NCBI GenBank assembly: GCA_023382935.1
Contig: JAHDXL010000010.1
Coordinates: 1 to 64,000, forward strand
Source: Phycisphaerales bacterium
GTDB lineage: Bacteria; Planctomycetota; Phycisphaerae; Phycisphaerales; UBA1924
Direction: 5' to 3'
DNA: 64,000 nucleotides
Made by a program: the position numbers and the translations under genes. The notes beneath the pieces are model-generated. The model ran no database searches and was not told the origin of the DNA. It saw only the letters and a program-made list of their open reading frames with translations. Shown here piece after piece: positions 8,116 through 16,798 of this stretch. How positions within the stretch are numbered: position 1 is the first letter of the stretch; the number at the start of each line of letters is the position of its first letter.

Positions 8116-8883
8116 ATGAAAGACCGCAGCGACTATAACCCCCCGAAGGACCCTCGCACGGGACCGCGCCTCTGGACGTGGGGGCTGGTTCTGATCGGGC
8201 TGGGGTGCGTCGCGTACCCGTGGGATGGGGCGGTCATGCAGGCGGCCGGCGCGTTGGGCGAGCGGCTGGGCGGCGACGTGAGGCGCGAACTCGAGGCCAT
8301 TCAGCAGTACGGGCAGTTCGGGAGCATCGTCATCGTCAGCGTGGCTTTCGTGCTGCTCCAGCCGTGGCGGGCCCGGCGTCTGCTCGACCTGGGAGCGGCG
8401 GCGGGATTGACGTGGGTGGTGGCGATCGCGCTGAAGATGTTGGTGGGCAGGCCTCGGCCGAAGTTTGAAGACCCCCGCGCCATCCTTGGACCGTTCGGCG
8501 TCTACGACGTCGGACCCGAAGCGGGCGTGCGTCATGCGTGGGAAGTCTGGGCGCCGATTTCCTCGGACCTGTGGTCGATGCCGTCGAGCCACACCGCCTT
8601 TGCGGTGATGTTCAGCGTGTTCCTGGCCAGCCTGGCGCCGCGGGTGGCTCCGCTGGTGTGGGTGTTGGCGACGTTGGTCGGGGCCTGTCGCGTGCTCTTC
8701 GGGGCCCACTATTTGAGCGACGTGCTGGTGGGGGCGGGGGTGGGGTGGATCTGCGGCTGGCTGATGGTGCGACGCTCGGCGGGCGTGCTCGGAATGGACT
8801 GGGTGTGGAAGCGGGCGGTGAACCGTGAAGCGCCAGGCGCCTACGGGCGGCTGGTTGAGGCGGAGCAGGGGCGGCTGGGGTGA
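8116..8883 (+). CDS. PAP2-family membrane phosphatase
   Basis: 255 aa from the ATG at 8116. The three phosphatase motifs are present: K-x6-RP as LKMLVGRPRPKF, the PSGH equivalent MPSSHTAFA, and the S/C-R-x5-H-x3-D equivalent CRVLFGAHYLSDVLVG. Several membrane helices surround them. Members dephosphorylate lipid phosphates such as undecaprenyl-pyrophosphate or phosphatidate at the outer face of the membrane. It starts 27 nt from the divergent GT-C glycosyltransferase, so a joint role in polyprenyl-linked sugar recycling is plausible but inferred. Confidence 0.88.
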   Translation: MKDRSDYNPPKDPRTGPRLWTWGLVLIGLGCVAYPWDGAVMQAAGALGERLGGDVRRELEAIQQYGQFGSIVIVSVAFVLLQPWRARRLLDLGAAAGLTWVVAIALKMLVGRPRPKFEDPRAILGPFGVYDVGPEAGVRHAWEVWAPISSDLWSMPSSHTAFAVMFSVFLASLAPRVAPLVWVLATLVGACRVLFGAHYLSDVLVGAGVGWICGWLMVRRSAGVLGMDWVWKRAVNREAPGAYGRLVEAEQGRLG

Positions 8884-8966
8884 CGAACGCACGCGGGCCG
8901 GGCGCCCGGCCTCTGATGAAGGTTTGGGGGTGACGGCCTAGACTGGTCTCCCAGTGCCCGGACCCC

Positions 8967-9053
8967 GGACAGGTGACCGAGAGGCTGAAGGTGCAGCACT
9001 GGAAATGCTGTGTACGGGTAACCGTACCGGGGGTTCGAATCCCCCCCTGTCCG
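8967..9053 (+). tRNA. tRNA-Ser (anticodon GGA)
   Basis: An 87-nt class II tRNA. The acceptor stem is GGACAGG (8967-8973) with CCTGTCC (9046-9052) and discriminator G at 9053. The anticodon stem is CAGCA/TGCTG around loop CTGGAAA, giving anticodon GGA at 9001-9003. A long variable arm (GTACGGGTAACCGTAC region) and the T loop GGTTCGAATCC follow. CCA is not encoded. Confidence 0.97.
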
Positions 9054-9171
9054 CTTCCTTTCCGCCGTTCGGCATGATGTAACCCACGGACCCCGCCCCC
9101 GCCCCCAAGCCGGGCCTTGGGGATGCCCGCGGCACCGACGGGCCGGCTGGGGTTGCGCATCACTAGGGACC

Positions 9172-10227
9172 ATGACGTTGTTCACTTTGCTCGCGATGGC
9201 GTGGTGTGCCGCGATCGGACACACCGAGGTGGTGGTGGCGGCGGTCGATCCGGCGGACTCGGCGGGGCCGCCGAAGTACGTCGCCGTGGCGTGCGATCCG
9301 ATCGAGAACCTGCCATATGAGAGGTACAAGACTGCCGACGCCTACGGGCGCGAGATCACGTTCTATCTCTCGAAGACTCCGGCGGCCGACGCGGTGCTGC
9401 CGCTGATCGTCTGCGTGCAGGGGTCGGGCAGCCAGTCAGTGTTCATCGAGGTGCCCACGCCCGACGGCCCGCGGATCGGCTCCGGCGGGCCGGAGGCGGC
9501 GATGCTGCGCCTGGGGCGTGAGCGGGCGCGGATTCTGGTGGTGGAGAAGGTGGGGGTGGAGTTCCTGGTCCAGCCGAAGCAGCCCGGGTCGGCCGAGGAA
9601 GGCTCAGAGGAGTTCCGGCGCGAGCACACGCTGGAGCGGTGGACCGAGGCGGTGCATGCGGCGGTCGCGGCGGCCTGCGCCCTGCCGGGGGTGGACGGGT
9701 CGCGCGTGCTGGCGGTGGGACACTCCGAAGGCGGGCAGGTGGTCTGTCATCTTGCCGCGGCTGACGAGCGGATCACCCATGTAGCGACGCTGGCGGGGGG
9801 CGGACCGACTCAGTTGTTCGACCTGATCGAGTTGGCTCGCTCGGGGCTGTTCGGGCCGCCGGACGGGACGGCCGACGAGCGGGTGGCGTGGGTGCTGGAG
9901 GGGTGGAAGGGCGTGCTGGCGGCACCCGACGCGCACGACCAGTTCTGGCTCGGACATCCGCATCGACGCTGGTCGAGTTTCCTGTCGGCCTCGCCGGTTG
10001 AGGCGCTGGGTCGCTCGAAGGCGCGGGTATTCATTGCGCACGGGACGGCGGACCGGGCCAGTGCGTGCGCGGCGGCCGACGTGCTGTACGCGGAGTTGCT
10101 GGCGCGGGGGCGCGACGTGACCTACGAGCGTCTCGAAGGGGCCGATCACGGGTTCCGCACGGCGGACGATCCGGGCGGGTGGATGCGCGTGTACCAGCAG
10201 GTGCTGGAGTGGTTCCTCGAGGAGTGA
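9172..10227 (+). CDS. Secreted alpha/beta hydrolase
   Basis: 351 aa. The N-terminus (residues 1-25) resembles a signal peptide. A nucleophile elbow GHSEGGQ, the late acidic region FIAHGTADRAS and the histidine in LEGADHGFRT give the Ser-Asp-His triad of alpha/beta hydrolases of the dienelactone hydrolase / prolyl oligopeptidase type. An early strand PLIVCVQGSGSQS supplies the oxyanion region. The substrate is unknown: esters or peptides outside the cytoplasm. It stands alone between tRNA-Ser and the msr gene and has a hairpin terminator after it. Confidence 0.8.
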   Translation: MTLFTLLAMAWCAAIGHTEVVVAAVDPADSAGPPKYVAVACDPIENLPYERYKTADAYGREITFYLSKTPAADAVLPLIVCVQGSGSQSVFIEVPTPDGPRIGSGGPEAAMLRLGRERARILVVEKVGVEFLVQPKQPGSAEEGSEEFRREHTLERWTEAVHAAVAAACALPGVDGSRVLAVGHSEGGQVVCHLAAADERITHVATLAGGGPTQLFDLIELARSGLFGPPDGTADERVAWVLEGWKGVLAAPDAHDQFWLGHPHRRWSSFLSASPVEALGRSKARVFIAHGTADRASACAAADVLYAELLARGRDVTYERLEGADHGFRTADDPGGWMRVYQQVLEWFLEE

Positions 10228-10282
10228 GGTGGGGTTGGTCCTCGGGCGGGCCGCGCGAACAAAGACGCACGACGGGCTTGTG

Positions 10283-10307
10283 CCCGAGGCCCGGAAGGCG
10301 CCTCGGG
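10283..10307 (+). terminator. Hairpin after the alpha/beta hydrolase gene
   Basis: CCCGAGGC at 10283-10290 pairs perfectly with GCCTCGGG at 10300-10307. A longer alternative pairs CTCGGGC at 10241 with GCCCGAG at 10282-10288. There is no clear T tract, so termination is likely rather than certain. The rest of the 215-nt gap holds nothing else I can identify. Confidence 0.45.
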
Positions 10308-10442
10308 GGTGAAGGTCATTCTTTACGTGTGCATGCGATTGTGGGGGGGGGCACGGCCTGCGGGTGAGTTGAATCGGTCCGGCAGCGTTGGTCGAAAGCG
10401 GTGGTTGGGGTCTGTTGGGCGCGACTGATAGGATCAAGGGCC

Positions 10443-11606
10443 ATGAAGACTCTGCATGTGGTGACGTTGGCGCTGGTGTTGGGGTCGGTGGGTAGTTTCG
10501 GGCTGTTCGTTCTGCAGGGGCGTCTTGCCGAAGAGCCGGGCGGGTTGATCGCGGCGCGCCTGCCTGAGGCCCGTGAGCCGCCTCCGGGGGCGGGGGCGGG
10601 GGAGCCCGGCGTGCAGAACGAGAAGCAGGAGAATCCCGGGGAGACGATGTCCGTGAGCGAGCAGAGCAAGCGTGTGATATCGCGTTCGGCGTATGACATC
10701 ACGCCGCTGTCGAAGGAGCGCGTGGCCGAGTTGGCGTCCAAACTCGACGAAGAGACGTATCGCATCACGCAAAGGGCGGGCACCGAGCCGCCCTTCTGCG
10801 GGATGCTGCTGGACAACAAGAAGGAAGGGGTGTATTGCTGCGTGGTGTGCGGCCTGCCGCTGTTTTCCAGCGAGCACAAGTTCACCAGCGGCACGGGCTG
10901 GCCGAGTTTCTACCGCGAGTTTGACCGTCAGCACGTGTCGCGGAAGGCCGATCGCAGCCACGGCATGGTGCGGACGGAGATCAACTGCGCGCGGTGCGGG
11001 GCGCACCTGGGGCATGTGTTTGATGACGGGCCGAAGCCGACGGGAGAGCGGCACTGCCTGAACTCGGCGTCGCTGGTGTTTTACGAGAAGGGCAAGGATC
11101 TGCCGGCTGAGAGCAGGCCGATCAAGACCGAGACGGCGTACTTTGCGGGCGGGTGCTTCTGGGGGATCGAGCACTATTTCCAGAAGGGCCCGGGGGTGAT
11201 CGATGCGGTGAGCGGGTACATGCAGGGCCGCACCGAGAAGCCGACGTACAAGGAGGTGTGCACGAAGGACACCGGGCACGCCGAGACGGTCAAGGTGGTG
11301 TTTGACCCGACTCAGATTTCGTACCGGCGGCTGCTCGAAGCCTTCTTCGTGATGCACGACCCGACGCAGTGGAACCGGCAGGGCCCGGACGTGGGCAGCC
11401 AGTATCGCTCGGGGATCTGGTACACCAGTGAGGAGCAGCGGGCGGCGGCCGAGGAGTTCATTCGGCAGTTGCAGGATTCGGGCAAAGTGAAGGGTCGAAT
11501 CGTGACTCAATTGGAAAAGGCGGAGACGTTCTGGGAGGCCGAGGAGTATCACCAGGATTACATCGCCAACACGGGACGTGCGTGTCATGTGAAGAACCCG
11601 TGGTAG
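10443..11606 (+). CDS. msrBA: Membrane-anchored MsrB-MsrA fusion, methionine sulfoxide reductase
   Basis: 387 aa. An N-terminal membrane anchor or signal (residues ~1-22) and a Pro/Gly-rich linker precede MsrB (about 65-210). MsrB has zinc ligands CCVVCG and CARCGAHLGHVF and the catalytic cysteine in RHCLNSAS; it reduces Met-R-sulfoxide. MsrA follows (about 230-385) with the catalytic GGCFWG, and reduces Met-S-sulfoxide. Together they repair both epimers, probably in exported proteins given the anchor. The start is the ATG at 10443 with AAGGG just before it. The MsrB-first order is the reverse of the streptococcal MsrAB type. The next gene follows after 12 nt. Confidence 0.94.
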   Translation: MKTLHVVTLALVLGSVGSFGLFVLQGRLAEEPGGLIAARLPEAREPPPGAGAGEPGVQNEKQENPGETMSVSEQSKRVISRSAYDITPLSKERVAELASKLDEETYRITQRAGTEPPFCGMLLDNKKEGVYCCVVCGLPLFSSEHKFTSGTGWPSFYREFDRQHVSRKADRSHGMVRTEINCARCGAHLGHVFDDGPKPTGERHCLNSASLVFYEKGKDLPAESRPIKTETAYFAGGCFWGIEHYFQKGPGVIDAVSGYMQGRTEKPTYKEVCTKDTGHAETVKVVFDPTQISYRRLLEAFFVMHDPTQWNRQGPDVGSQYRSGIWYTSEEQRAAAEEFIRQLQDSGKVKGRIVTQLEKAETFWEAEEYHQDYIANTGRACHVKNPW

Positions 11607-11618
11607 AAGGAGGCCGCG

Positions 11619-12128
11619 TTGCCGGACGCACAGGTGGAAGTGAAGACCGGGCTCGGGCGGACCGGAGCAGTCCCGGGCGTATATACGTCGGCCCTTGGGT
11701 ACGAGTCGCAGCGGATTCGCGCGGCTGCGGTGTATTGCTCGGACGGGCGCATCGGCGAGCACTTCGACGATTTCCTGCACAACGGGCTGCACCTGCCGCG
11801 GTATGACCGGGTGGCGCTGCCGGGGGGGCCGGGCTGTCTGGCCGGGCACATCGAGGCGCGCCTGGAGGAAGAGGGCGTGATCGACGAGTTGAAGTTCCTC
11901 GTCGATGCGCACGAACTGGAGCGGGTGGTGCTGATCCAGCACCAGGGCTGCGCGTTTTATCAGCGTCGGCTGGGAGTCGAGCCCGAGCGGATGGAGATGC
12001 TCCAGCGGGCCGACCTGGTGCGGGCGGCCTTTCACATCCGGCGCGTGTCGGCGCACCTTCAGATCGACGGGTATCTGGCCAGCCTGTCGGGGGATGGGCT
12101 GGTGTTCGAAGTGGTGCCGCTGGAGTGA
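11619..12128 (+). CDS. Beta-carbonic-anhydrase-like protein
   Basis: 169 aa. The TTG at 11619 is chosen because a strong AAGGAGG lies at 11607-11613; no in-frame ATG fits. Cys40 in CSDGR and His108/Cys111 in HQGC match the zinc ligands of beta-carbonic anhydrases, which hydrate CO2 to bicarbonate. An Asp follows the first Cys as in the active-site dyad. The protein is shorter than classical enzymes (about 200-220 aa) and otherwise divergent, so activity is uncertain. It lies 12 nt after msrBA and is probably cotranscribed. Confidence 0.7.
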   Translation: MPDAQVEVKTGLGRTGAVPGVYTSALGYESQRIRAAAVYCSDGRIGEHFDDFLHNGLHLPRYDRVALPGGPGCLAGHIEARLEEEGVIDELKFLVDAHELERVVLIQHQGCAFYQRRLGVEPERMEMLQRADLVRAAFHIRRVSAHLQIDGYLASLSGDGLVFEVVPLE

Positions 12129-12131
12129 GGC

Positions 12132-13274
12132 TCAGGCGAACAGGTCGATGAAGCCGGGGATGATGGCGTAGCCGGAGATGGCGACGATCATGTTGAGGAT
12201 GGCCACGGCGGCGGCGTCGACGAAGTCAAAGTCGAGCAGGTGCAGGTAGAGCACGAGGTAGGCCAGGACGAAGATGGCAAAGGCGGGGATGCCCCAGCCG
12301 AGGAGCGTGCTGGCCATCAGGGCAACGCAGATGGACCCGGCGTACACGGCCGCGAGGCGCAGCAAGTTGAGGTTGAAGGGCGCGTCGAAGCCGATCCAGA
12401 AGAACATGCAGGCGTAGGTGACCAGCAACCCCAGGGCGACCTGGGGGATGAAGATCGAGGGCAGGATGACGACGATGGGCCAGCCCATGGTGGCCAGCCC
12501 GACGATCAGGGCGCCGACCAGCCCAAGGGCGAGGAAGACGGCGGGAGTGTGATAGGCCTCGTACTCGGTCTGCTTGGCCAGTTCCTCGCGCATGATCTGG
12601 GCGCGGGTGGGCATGATGTGTCCGCACTCGGGGCACTGGAGCGAAACAGCCCGGCTCATGTCGTAGCCGCAGTGAGGGCAGGCGTAGGGCTTGTGCACGG
12701 CCGAGTGGCCCTTGGGCGGCTGGCGCGAGGCCTCGATGAAGCGCGACGAGGAGATGCCGATCTTCTCGTCAAAGCCGCAGTTGGCGCACACGCCCACGCG
12801 CGGAGGGTAGCGGTGGAAGCAGACCGGGCAGGTCTTGAGTTCCTCGTCGTCGCGCGTGTCTTCGGGCTCGAGGGGGATGATGTCGTCGTCGACCTGGGGC
12901 TCTGCGGGGGCGGGGGCGGTCCCGTCGGTCACCGCGATGGCCGAGTCTTCGGCCAAGGGGACCGCATCGTCCGTCGCCTGCGGGGCGGTGCCGCGGGAAA
13001 GCGGGGGTGATTCATCGGGCGGGACCGGTTCGCCCTCCATGGCGCTGCGACGAATCTCCTCGATCAGTGCGGGCAGGAAGTCGGAATGGTCGATGCTCTG
13101 CGACAGGCCGGAGATGTCGGTCTCTTCCAGCGGGTTGGGAGCGTTGGGGCGCAGGGCGCGACGGGCGCAGGGGCGGCAGTAGTAGCGGCCGAACTGGTCA
13201 CGCACGCGGGGGCGATTGGAGCAATCTTCCCCACAGATCCGGCATACCTTGGCGGTGGACGGCGTCGTGTTCAC
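12132..13274 (-). CDS. Multi-zinc-ribbon integral membrane protein
   Basis: About 380 aa from a GTG at 13274, chosen because the first zinc ribbon (CRICGEDCSNR...YCRPC) starts 10 residues later; upstream in-frame sequence is antisense to the next gene. A long acidic, proline-rich linker follows, then CPVCFHRYPPRVGVCANCG and CPHCGYDMSRAVSLQCPECG. The C-terminal ~150 residues hold about five membrane helices. The CPHCGYDM...CPECG ribbon is like that of the gene at 401-1780. Function is unknown. The stop lies 3 nt from the convergent carbonic-anhydrase-like gene, and the start is divergent from the protease-like gene. Confidence 0.75.
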   Translation of the reverse strand: MNTTPSTAKVCRICGEDCSNRPRVRDQFGRYYCRPCARRALRPNAPNPLEETDISGLSQSIDHSDFLPALIEEIRRSAMEGEPVPPDESPPLSRGTAPQATDDAVPLAEDSAIAVTDGTAPAPAEPQVDDDIIPLEPEDTRDDEELKTCPVCFHRYPPRVGVCANCGFDEKIGISSSRFIEASRQPPKGHSAVHKPYACPHCGYDMSRAVSLQCPECGHIMPTRAQIMREELAKQTEYEAYHTPAVFLALGLVGALIVGLATMGWPIVVILPSIFIPQVALGLLVTYACMFFWIGFDAPFNLNLLRLAAVYAGSICVALMASTLLGWGIPAFAIFVLAYLVLYLHLLDFDFVDAAAVAILNMIVAISGYAIIPGFIDLFA

Positions 13275-13321
13275 CGGATCCTGCCCCTGTATGCTCTCCT
13301 CCTCATTCGGAGTTTGCGGGA

Positions 13322-14455
13322 ATGCGAAGGGTTTGTCAAGGGCTGATTGTGGTTCTGGTGTCGGGTTTTGCCCTCCTCGGCTGCGCCGAGCGGCATGTTC
13401 GGACCAATTTCGCATCCGAAATGCCCGCGTCGCTCCCGCTTCGGGGCTTCCGCGACACCCCCCTGCTCGAGGCCCGGATCGACGGGGTCGGGCCGGTGAC
13501 GGTGGTGCTGGACACCGGGTCGTCGGCATGCGTGGTTTCGCCGGAATTGGCCGAGCAGTTGCCCGGTCGAACGCGGCCGACGCGGCGCATGGTGATCAAC
13601 GCCGAGGGGCAGCGACTGGAGGCGATGGGCGAGATTCCGATCCGTCGCTTGGAACTGGGCGTGGCGGTTTTTGAGGAGGTGGACGCGATCGTGGCCGACT
13701 TGGCGTCCCTGAAACGGGCGTATGGCGAACCGATCGCGGCGATCGTGGGTTACCCACTTTTTCGGGATCTGCCGCTGACGATCGATTTCGCGGCCCGACA
13801 GGTGAGCATCGAGTCGGCTCGGGGCGGGCAGCGTGTGCGCGTGGTGGACAGTCAGTTGCCGATCGTGGCGGCTGAGGTGGAAGGACATGCGGTCGAGGTG
13901 CTGATCGACTCGGGCAGTTCGAGTGGGTGGGCGGTTCCGATCGAGAAGATCGCCTTCGAGCCCGGGTCGCGGGCGTCCAAGGCGGTGCTGATGCTCGGGG
14001 GATCAAGCGCGGTGGAGGACGGGCGGCTGGACGGGAAGGCCCGCATCGGCGTGATGGAGTTTGACCGCCCGGTGATCGAGTCGACGCGCGGGCTGGCGCG
14101 GGTGGGGGTGCGCGGGCTGGAAGGGTTGCGCGTGACGTTTGACCAGGTGAACGGGGCGGTGTGGCTGGAGCGCGTCCGGGAGTTGCCTGTGCAAATGCCG
14201 CGCGGCATTGGGGCCGAGTTTCGTGCGACCGGCTCGACGTGGGAACTGTGGAGCGTCGAGCCGGGCCTGCCGGCGCACCAGGTGGGTCTGCGCGACGGCG
14301 AGCGCGTGTTGTCGATCGACGGCCTGCGCATCGGGCAGATGGGGACGAGTGCACTGCACCAGCGGATGGAGCAGGCGGCGCGTCTGCGGCTGGAGGTGCT
14401 GCGCCCGGGCGGGGTCGAAACGGTCTGGGTGCCGATCGTGTCGCTGGAGCGGTGA
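13322..14455 (+). CDS. Retropepsin-like lipoprotein with PDZ domain
   Basis: 377 aa. The N-terminus has a lipoprotein signal ending in ALLGC. Two aspartic-protease motifs are present, DTGSS at residue 64 and DSGSS at residue 196, so a single chain carries both halves of a pepsin/retropepsin-type pair (gag-asp family). A PDZ-like domain covers about residues 290-375 (GLPAHQVGLRDGERVLSIDG). It is predicted to act in the periplasm or at the membrane. The ATG at 13322 opens the lipoprotein signal. Its TGA overlaps the glycerate kinase ATG. Confidence 0.85.
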   Translation: MRRVCQGLIVVLVSGFALLGCAERHVRTNFASEMPASLPLRGFRDTPLLEARIDGVGPVTVVLDTGSSACVVSPELAEQLPGRTRPTRRMVINAEGQRLEAMGEIPIRRLELGVAVFEEVDAIVADLASLKRAYGEPIAAIVGYPLFRDLPLTIDFAARQVSIESARGGQRVRVVDSQLPIVAAEVEGHAVEVLIDSGSSSGWAVPIEKIAFEPGSRASKAVLMLGGSSAVEDGRLDGKARIGVMEFDRPVIESTRGLARVGVRGLEGLRVTFDQVNGAVWLERVRELPVQMPRGIGAEFRATGSTWELWSVEPGLPAHQVGLRDGERVLSIDGLRIGQMGTSALHQRMEQAARLRLEVLRPGGVETVWVPIVSLER

Positions 14456-15735
14456 TGAACGCGGCGGCGTCGATGTTGCGCGATGAAGTGGCGCCGGCGG
14501 TTTTGCGGGCGTGCGATGCCGGCGCGGCGCTGGCCCGCTTTTCGAGCCGACTGCCCCAGGAGCCGCGCACGCTGTGGTTGCTGGCGTTTGGCAAGGGTTC
14601 GAGCGCGATGGCGGGGACGGCGCTGCGGCTGTGGGGTGAGCGCGTGTCGAGAGGGCTGGTGGTCGCGCGCCCGGAGCATGTGAGCCGAACCGATCGCGCC
14701 GGCGGGCGTGTCGAGGTGTTGCCGGCCGATCACCCGATTCCGACGCAGCGCAATGTCGACGCGGCCGTCGCCGTGGAGCGTTTTGTGCAGCAGGTCGGCC
14801 GAGACGAGCGGCTGGTGGTGCTGATTTCGGGCGGAGGGTCGGCGCAGTTGTCGGCCCCGCGCCGGCCGCTGGTCCTTGAGGACGTGGCAAGATTGACCGA
14901 AGCCCTGCTGCGCAGCGGCGCGACGATCAACGAGATCAACTGCGTGCGCAAGCACTGCGAGCGGATCAAGGGCGGACAGTTGGCGCGGCTGCGGGCGGGC
15001 GGGCCGACGAGCGTGTTTGTGCTCTCCGACGTGCTGGGAGACGCGCTCGACGTGATCTCTTCGGGCCCGCTGGCGCCGGACCCGACGACCTTCGCTGACG
15101 CGACGGCGGTGCTGGAGCGGCGCGGATTGGACAGGGAGCACGCGCGCGTGGCCTCGATGCTGCGCCGGGGGGCGGCCGGCGAGGAACGTGAGACGCCCAA
15201 ACCGGGCGATGCGGCATTTGCGGCAGTGGAGCATCACGTCATCGCAAGCAACGCTCTGGCGGTGGAGGCCGCGTGCGAAGCGCTGGAGAGGCGCGGGCTG
15301 CGGATCGCGGGCGTGGAGCAGCGTGTGGAGGGCGAGGCGGGTCAGGTGGGCGTGCGCCTGGGCGAGGTGGTGCGAGGCTTGCCCGCCGGGGCGGCGGTGG
15401 TGTGGGGCGGGGAGACCACGGTGCGGGTGGGCAAGAGCCCGGGTAAGGGCGGGCGAAACCAGGAACTGGCGCTGGCGGCGGCGGCGGCGATTGAAGGCGT
15501 GGAGGGCGCGGCGGTGATGTCGCTGGCCACGGATGGCGTGGACGGACCGACGGACGCGGCGGGAGGAGTGGTGGATGGAGAGAGTGGCGTGCGGGTGCGT
15601 GCGGCCGGCGTGGATCCGCGCGAAGCGCTGCGCCGACACGACAGTTACCCGGCGCTGGAGGCGTGCGGGGCGCTGCTGAGAATCGGGGCGAGCGGAACCA
15701 ACCTCAACGATGTGATGGTGGGGGTGCGGGTGTAG
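14455..15735 (+). CDS. Glycerate 2-kinase, MOFRL family
   Basis: 426 aa, the expected length of the DUF4147/MOFRL glycerate kinases that make 2-phosphoglycerate from D-glycerate and ATP. Visible blocks are LLAFGKGSSAMA, the phosphate-binding LISGGGSAQLSAP, the INEINCVRKHCERIKGGQLA helix, SDVLGD, and the C-terminal GGETTVRVG / GKGGRNQELALA and SLATDGVDGPTDAAGG blocks. The ATG at 14455 overlaps the previous stop (TGATG), so translation is coupled. A repeat with hairpins follows the stop. Confidence 0.9.
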   Translation: MNAAASMLRDEVAPAVLRACDAGAALARFSSRLPQEPRTLWLLAFGKGSSAMAGTALRLWGERVSRGLVVARPEHVSRTDRAGGRVEVLPADHPIPTQRNVDAAVAVERFVQQVGRDERLVVLISGGGSAQLSAPRRPLVLEDVARLTEALLRSGATINEINCVRKHCERIKGGQLARLRAGGPTSVFVLSDVLGDALDVISSGPLAPDPTTFADATAVLERRGLDREHARVASMLRRGAAGEERETPKPGDAAFAAVEHHVIASNALAVEAACEALERRGLRIAGVEQRVEGEAGQVGVRLGEVVRGLPAGAAVVWGGETTVRVGKSPGKGGRNQELALAAAAAIEGVEGAAVMSLATDGVDGPTDAAGGVVDGESGVRVRAAGVDPREALRRHDSYPALEACGALLRIGASGTNLNDVMVGVRV

Positions 15736-15743
15736 GCGTGTCG

Positions 15744-15820
15744 GCAACCTTGTCTTCAAGGTTGCTCCAAGGGGTGGAGCCGGTGGAACGGATCGGCAAC
15801 GTCCGAGGACGGACATTGCC
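15744..15820 (+). repeat. Two-hairpin intergenic repeat, copy 1
   Basis: The first hairpin is GCAACCTTG-TCTT-CAAGGTTGC (15744-15765, perfect 9 bp). The second is GGCAACGTCCG-AGGA-CGGACATTGCC (15795-15820, one mismatch). A related element in the opposite orientation lies at 59827-59892. It sits between convergent genes and may also work as a terminator. The 121-nt gap holds nothing else. Confidence 0.65.
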
Positions 15821-15856
15821 GGCACGTCCCTCGCGTGCGCGACGGGCTCTGATTTC

Positions 15857-16798
15857 CTATTCCTTCAATCCCTGCGTGGCGATGCCTTCGACGAGCATGC
15901 GCTGCGCGAGCAGGAAGACGAGGATGATGGGCAGGACGACGATGACGCACGCAGCCATGACGATGGTCCACGGCACGCCGCCGTGCTGGCTCTGGAACAT
16001 CTGGAGTCCGAGTGCGGCCGTGTACATGTCCTGGTGATTAAGGAAGATGAGCGGCTGGACGAACTCGTTCCAGCACCAGATAAACTGCAGCAGAGCGACG
16101 ACGGTGAGCGCGGGTTTGGAAAGCGGGAGGATGATGCGGCAGAAAATGCCGAGGTGTCCGCAGCCATCGATGCGGGCGGCCTCGTCGAGTTCTCGCGGGA
16201 TGCCGAGGAAGAACTGTCGCAGGAGGAAGATGCTGAAGGCCCCGCCGAACCACGCGGGCGCCCACAGCGGGCGGAAGGTGCCAATCCAGTCGAGTTGCTT
16301 AAAGAGCAGGTATTGCGGGGCCATGACAACGGTGAAGGGGATCATCATGGTCGCCAAGACGAGGGTGAAGAGCAGGTCGCGGCCCTTCCAGCGGATGCGG
16401 GCGAAGCCGTAGGCGGCGATGGCCGAGGAGATGGTCATGCCCGTCACGCTCAGGGCGGCCACGATGACCGAGTTGCGCAGGTAGCGTCGGAAGTCCGCAA
16501 CGGGGGTTTCCATGACCTGCGTGTAGTTGTCGGCGGCCTGCCCGGCCAGGGCCGAGTAATAGCGGGGCTCGAGGACCGACAGGGCCCGGCCCTGTTCGTC
16601 GACCAGCGCGGGCAGCGGGCTGAGGCTCGCGCTCGTCGAGCGCTCCTCGGGCATGAGCGAAGTGGCGAACATCCAGACCAGCGGCAGAAGATAGAGGAAG
16701 GCGACGGACCACAGCAGTCCGTGCAGCAGAAGGCGCGACAGTCTGCGTGCCCGGCGCGGGGCGCGTCGAAGCGCGGGTTGGCGTGGTGCGTGCGTCAT
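15857..16798 (-). CDS. Sugar ABC transporter permease, MalG type
   Basis: 313 aa with about six membrane helices. The EAA loop that contacts the ATPase reads RELDEAARIDGCGHLGIFCRIILPL. A large extracytoplasmic segment follows the first helix, as in MalG/AraQ proteins. It is the last gene of the operon at 20279-15857 and its start overlaps the malF-like stop by 4 nt. The ATP-binding partner is not in this operon. Confidence 0.9.
   Translation of the reverse strand: MTHAPRQPALRRAPRRARRLSRLLLHGLLWSVAFLYLLPLVWMFATSLMPEERSTSASLSPLPALVDEQGRALSVLEPRYYSALAGQAADNYTQVMETPVADFRRYLRNSVIVAALSVTGMTISSAIAAYGFARIRWKGRDLLFTLVLATMMIPFTVVMAPQYLLFKQLDWIGTFRPLWAPAWFGGAFSIFLLRQFFLGIPRELDEAARIDGCGHLGIFCRIILPLSKPALTVVALLQFIWCWNEFVQPLIFLNHQDMYTAALGLQMFQSQHGGVPWTIVMAACVIVVLPIILVFLLAQRMLVEGIATQGLKE

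Noticed and set aside
12240-13010. 256-codon plus-strand open frame
   Set aside because: Antisense to the zinc-ribbon membrane protein; acidic low-complexity sequence without a ribosome site.
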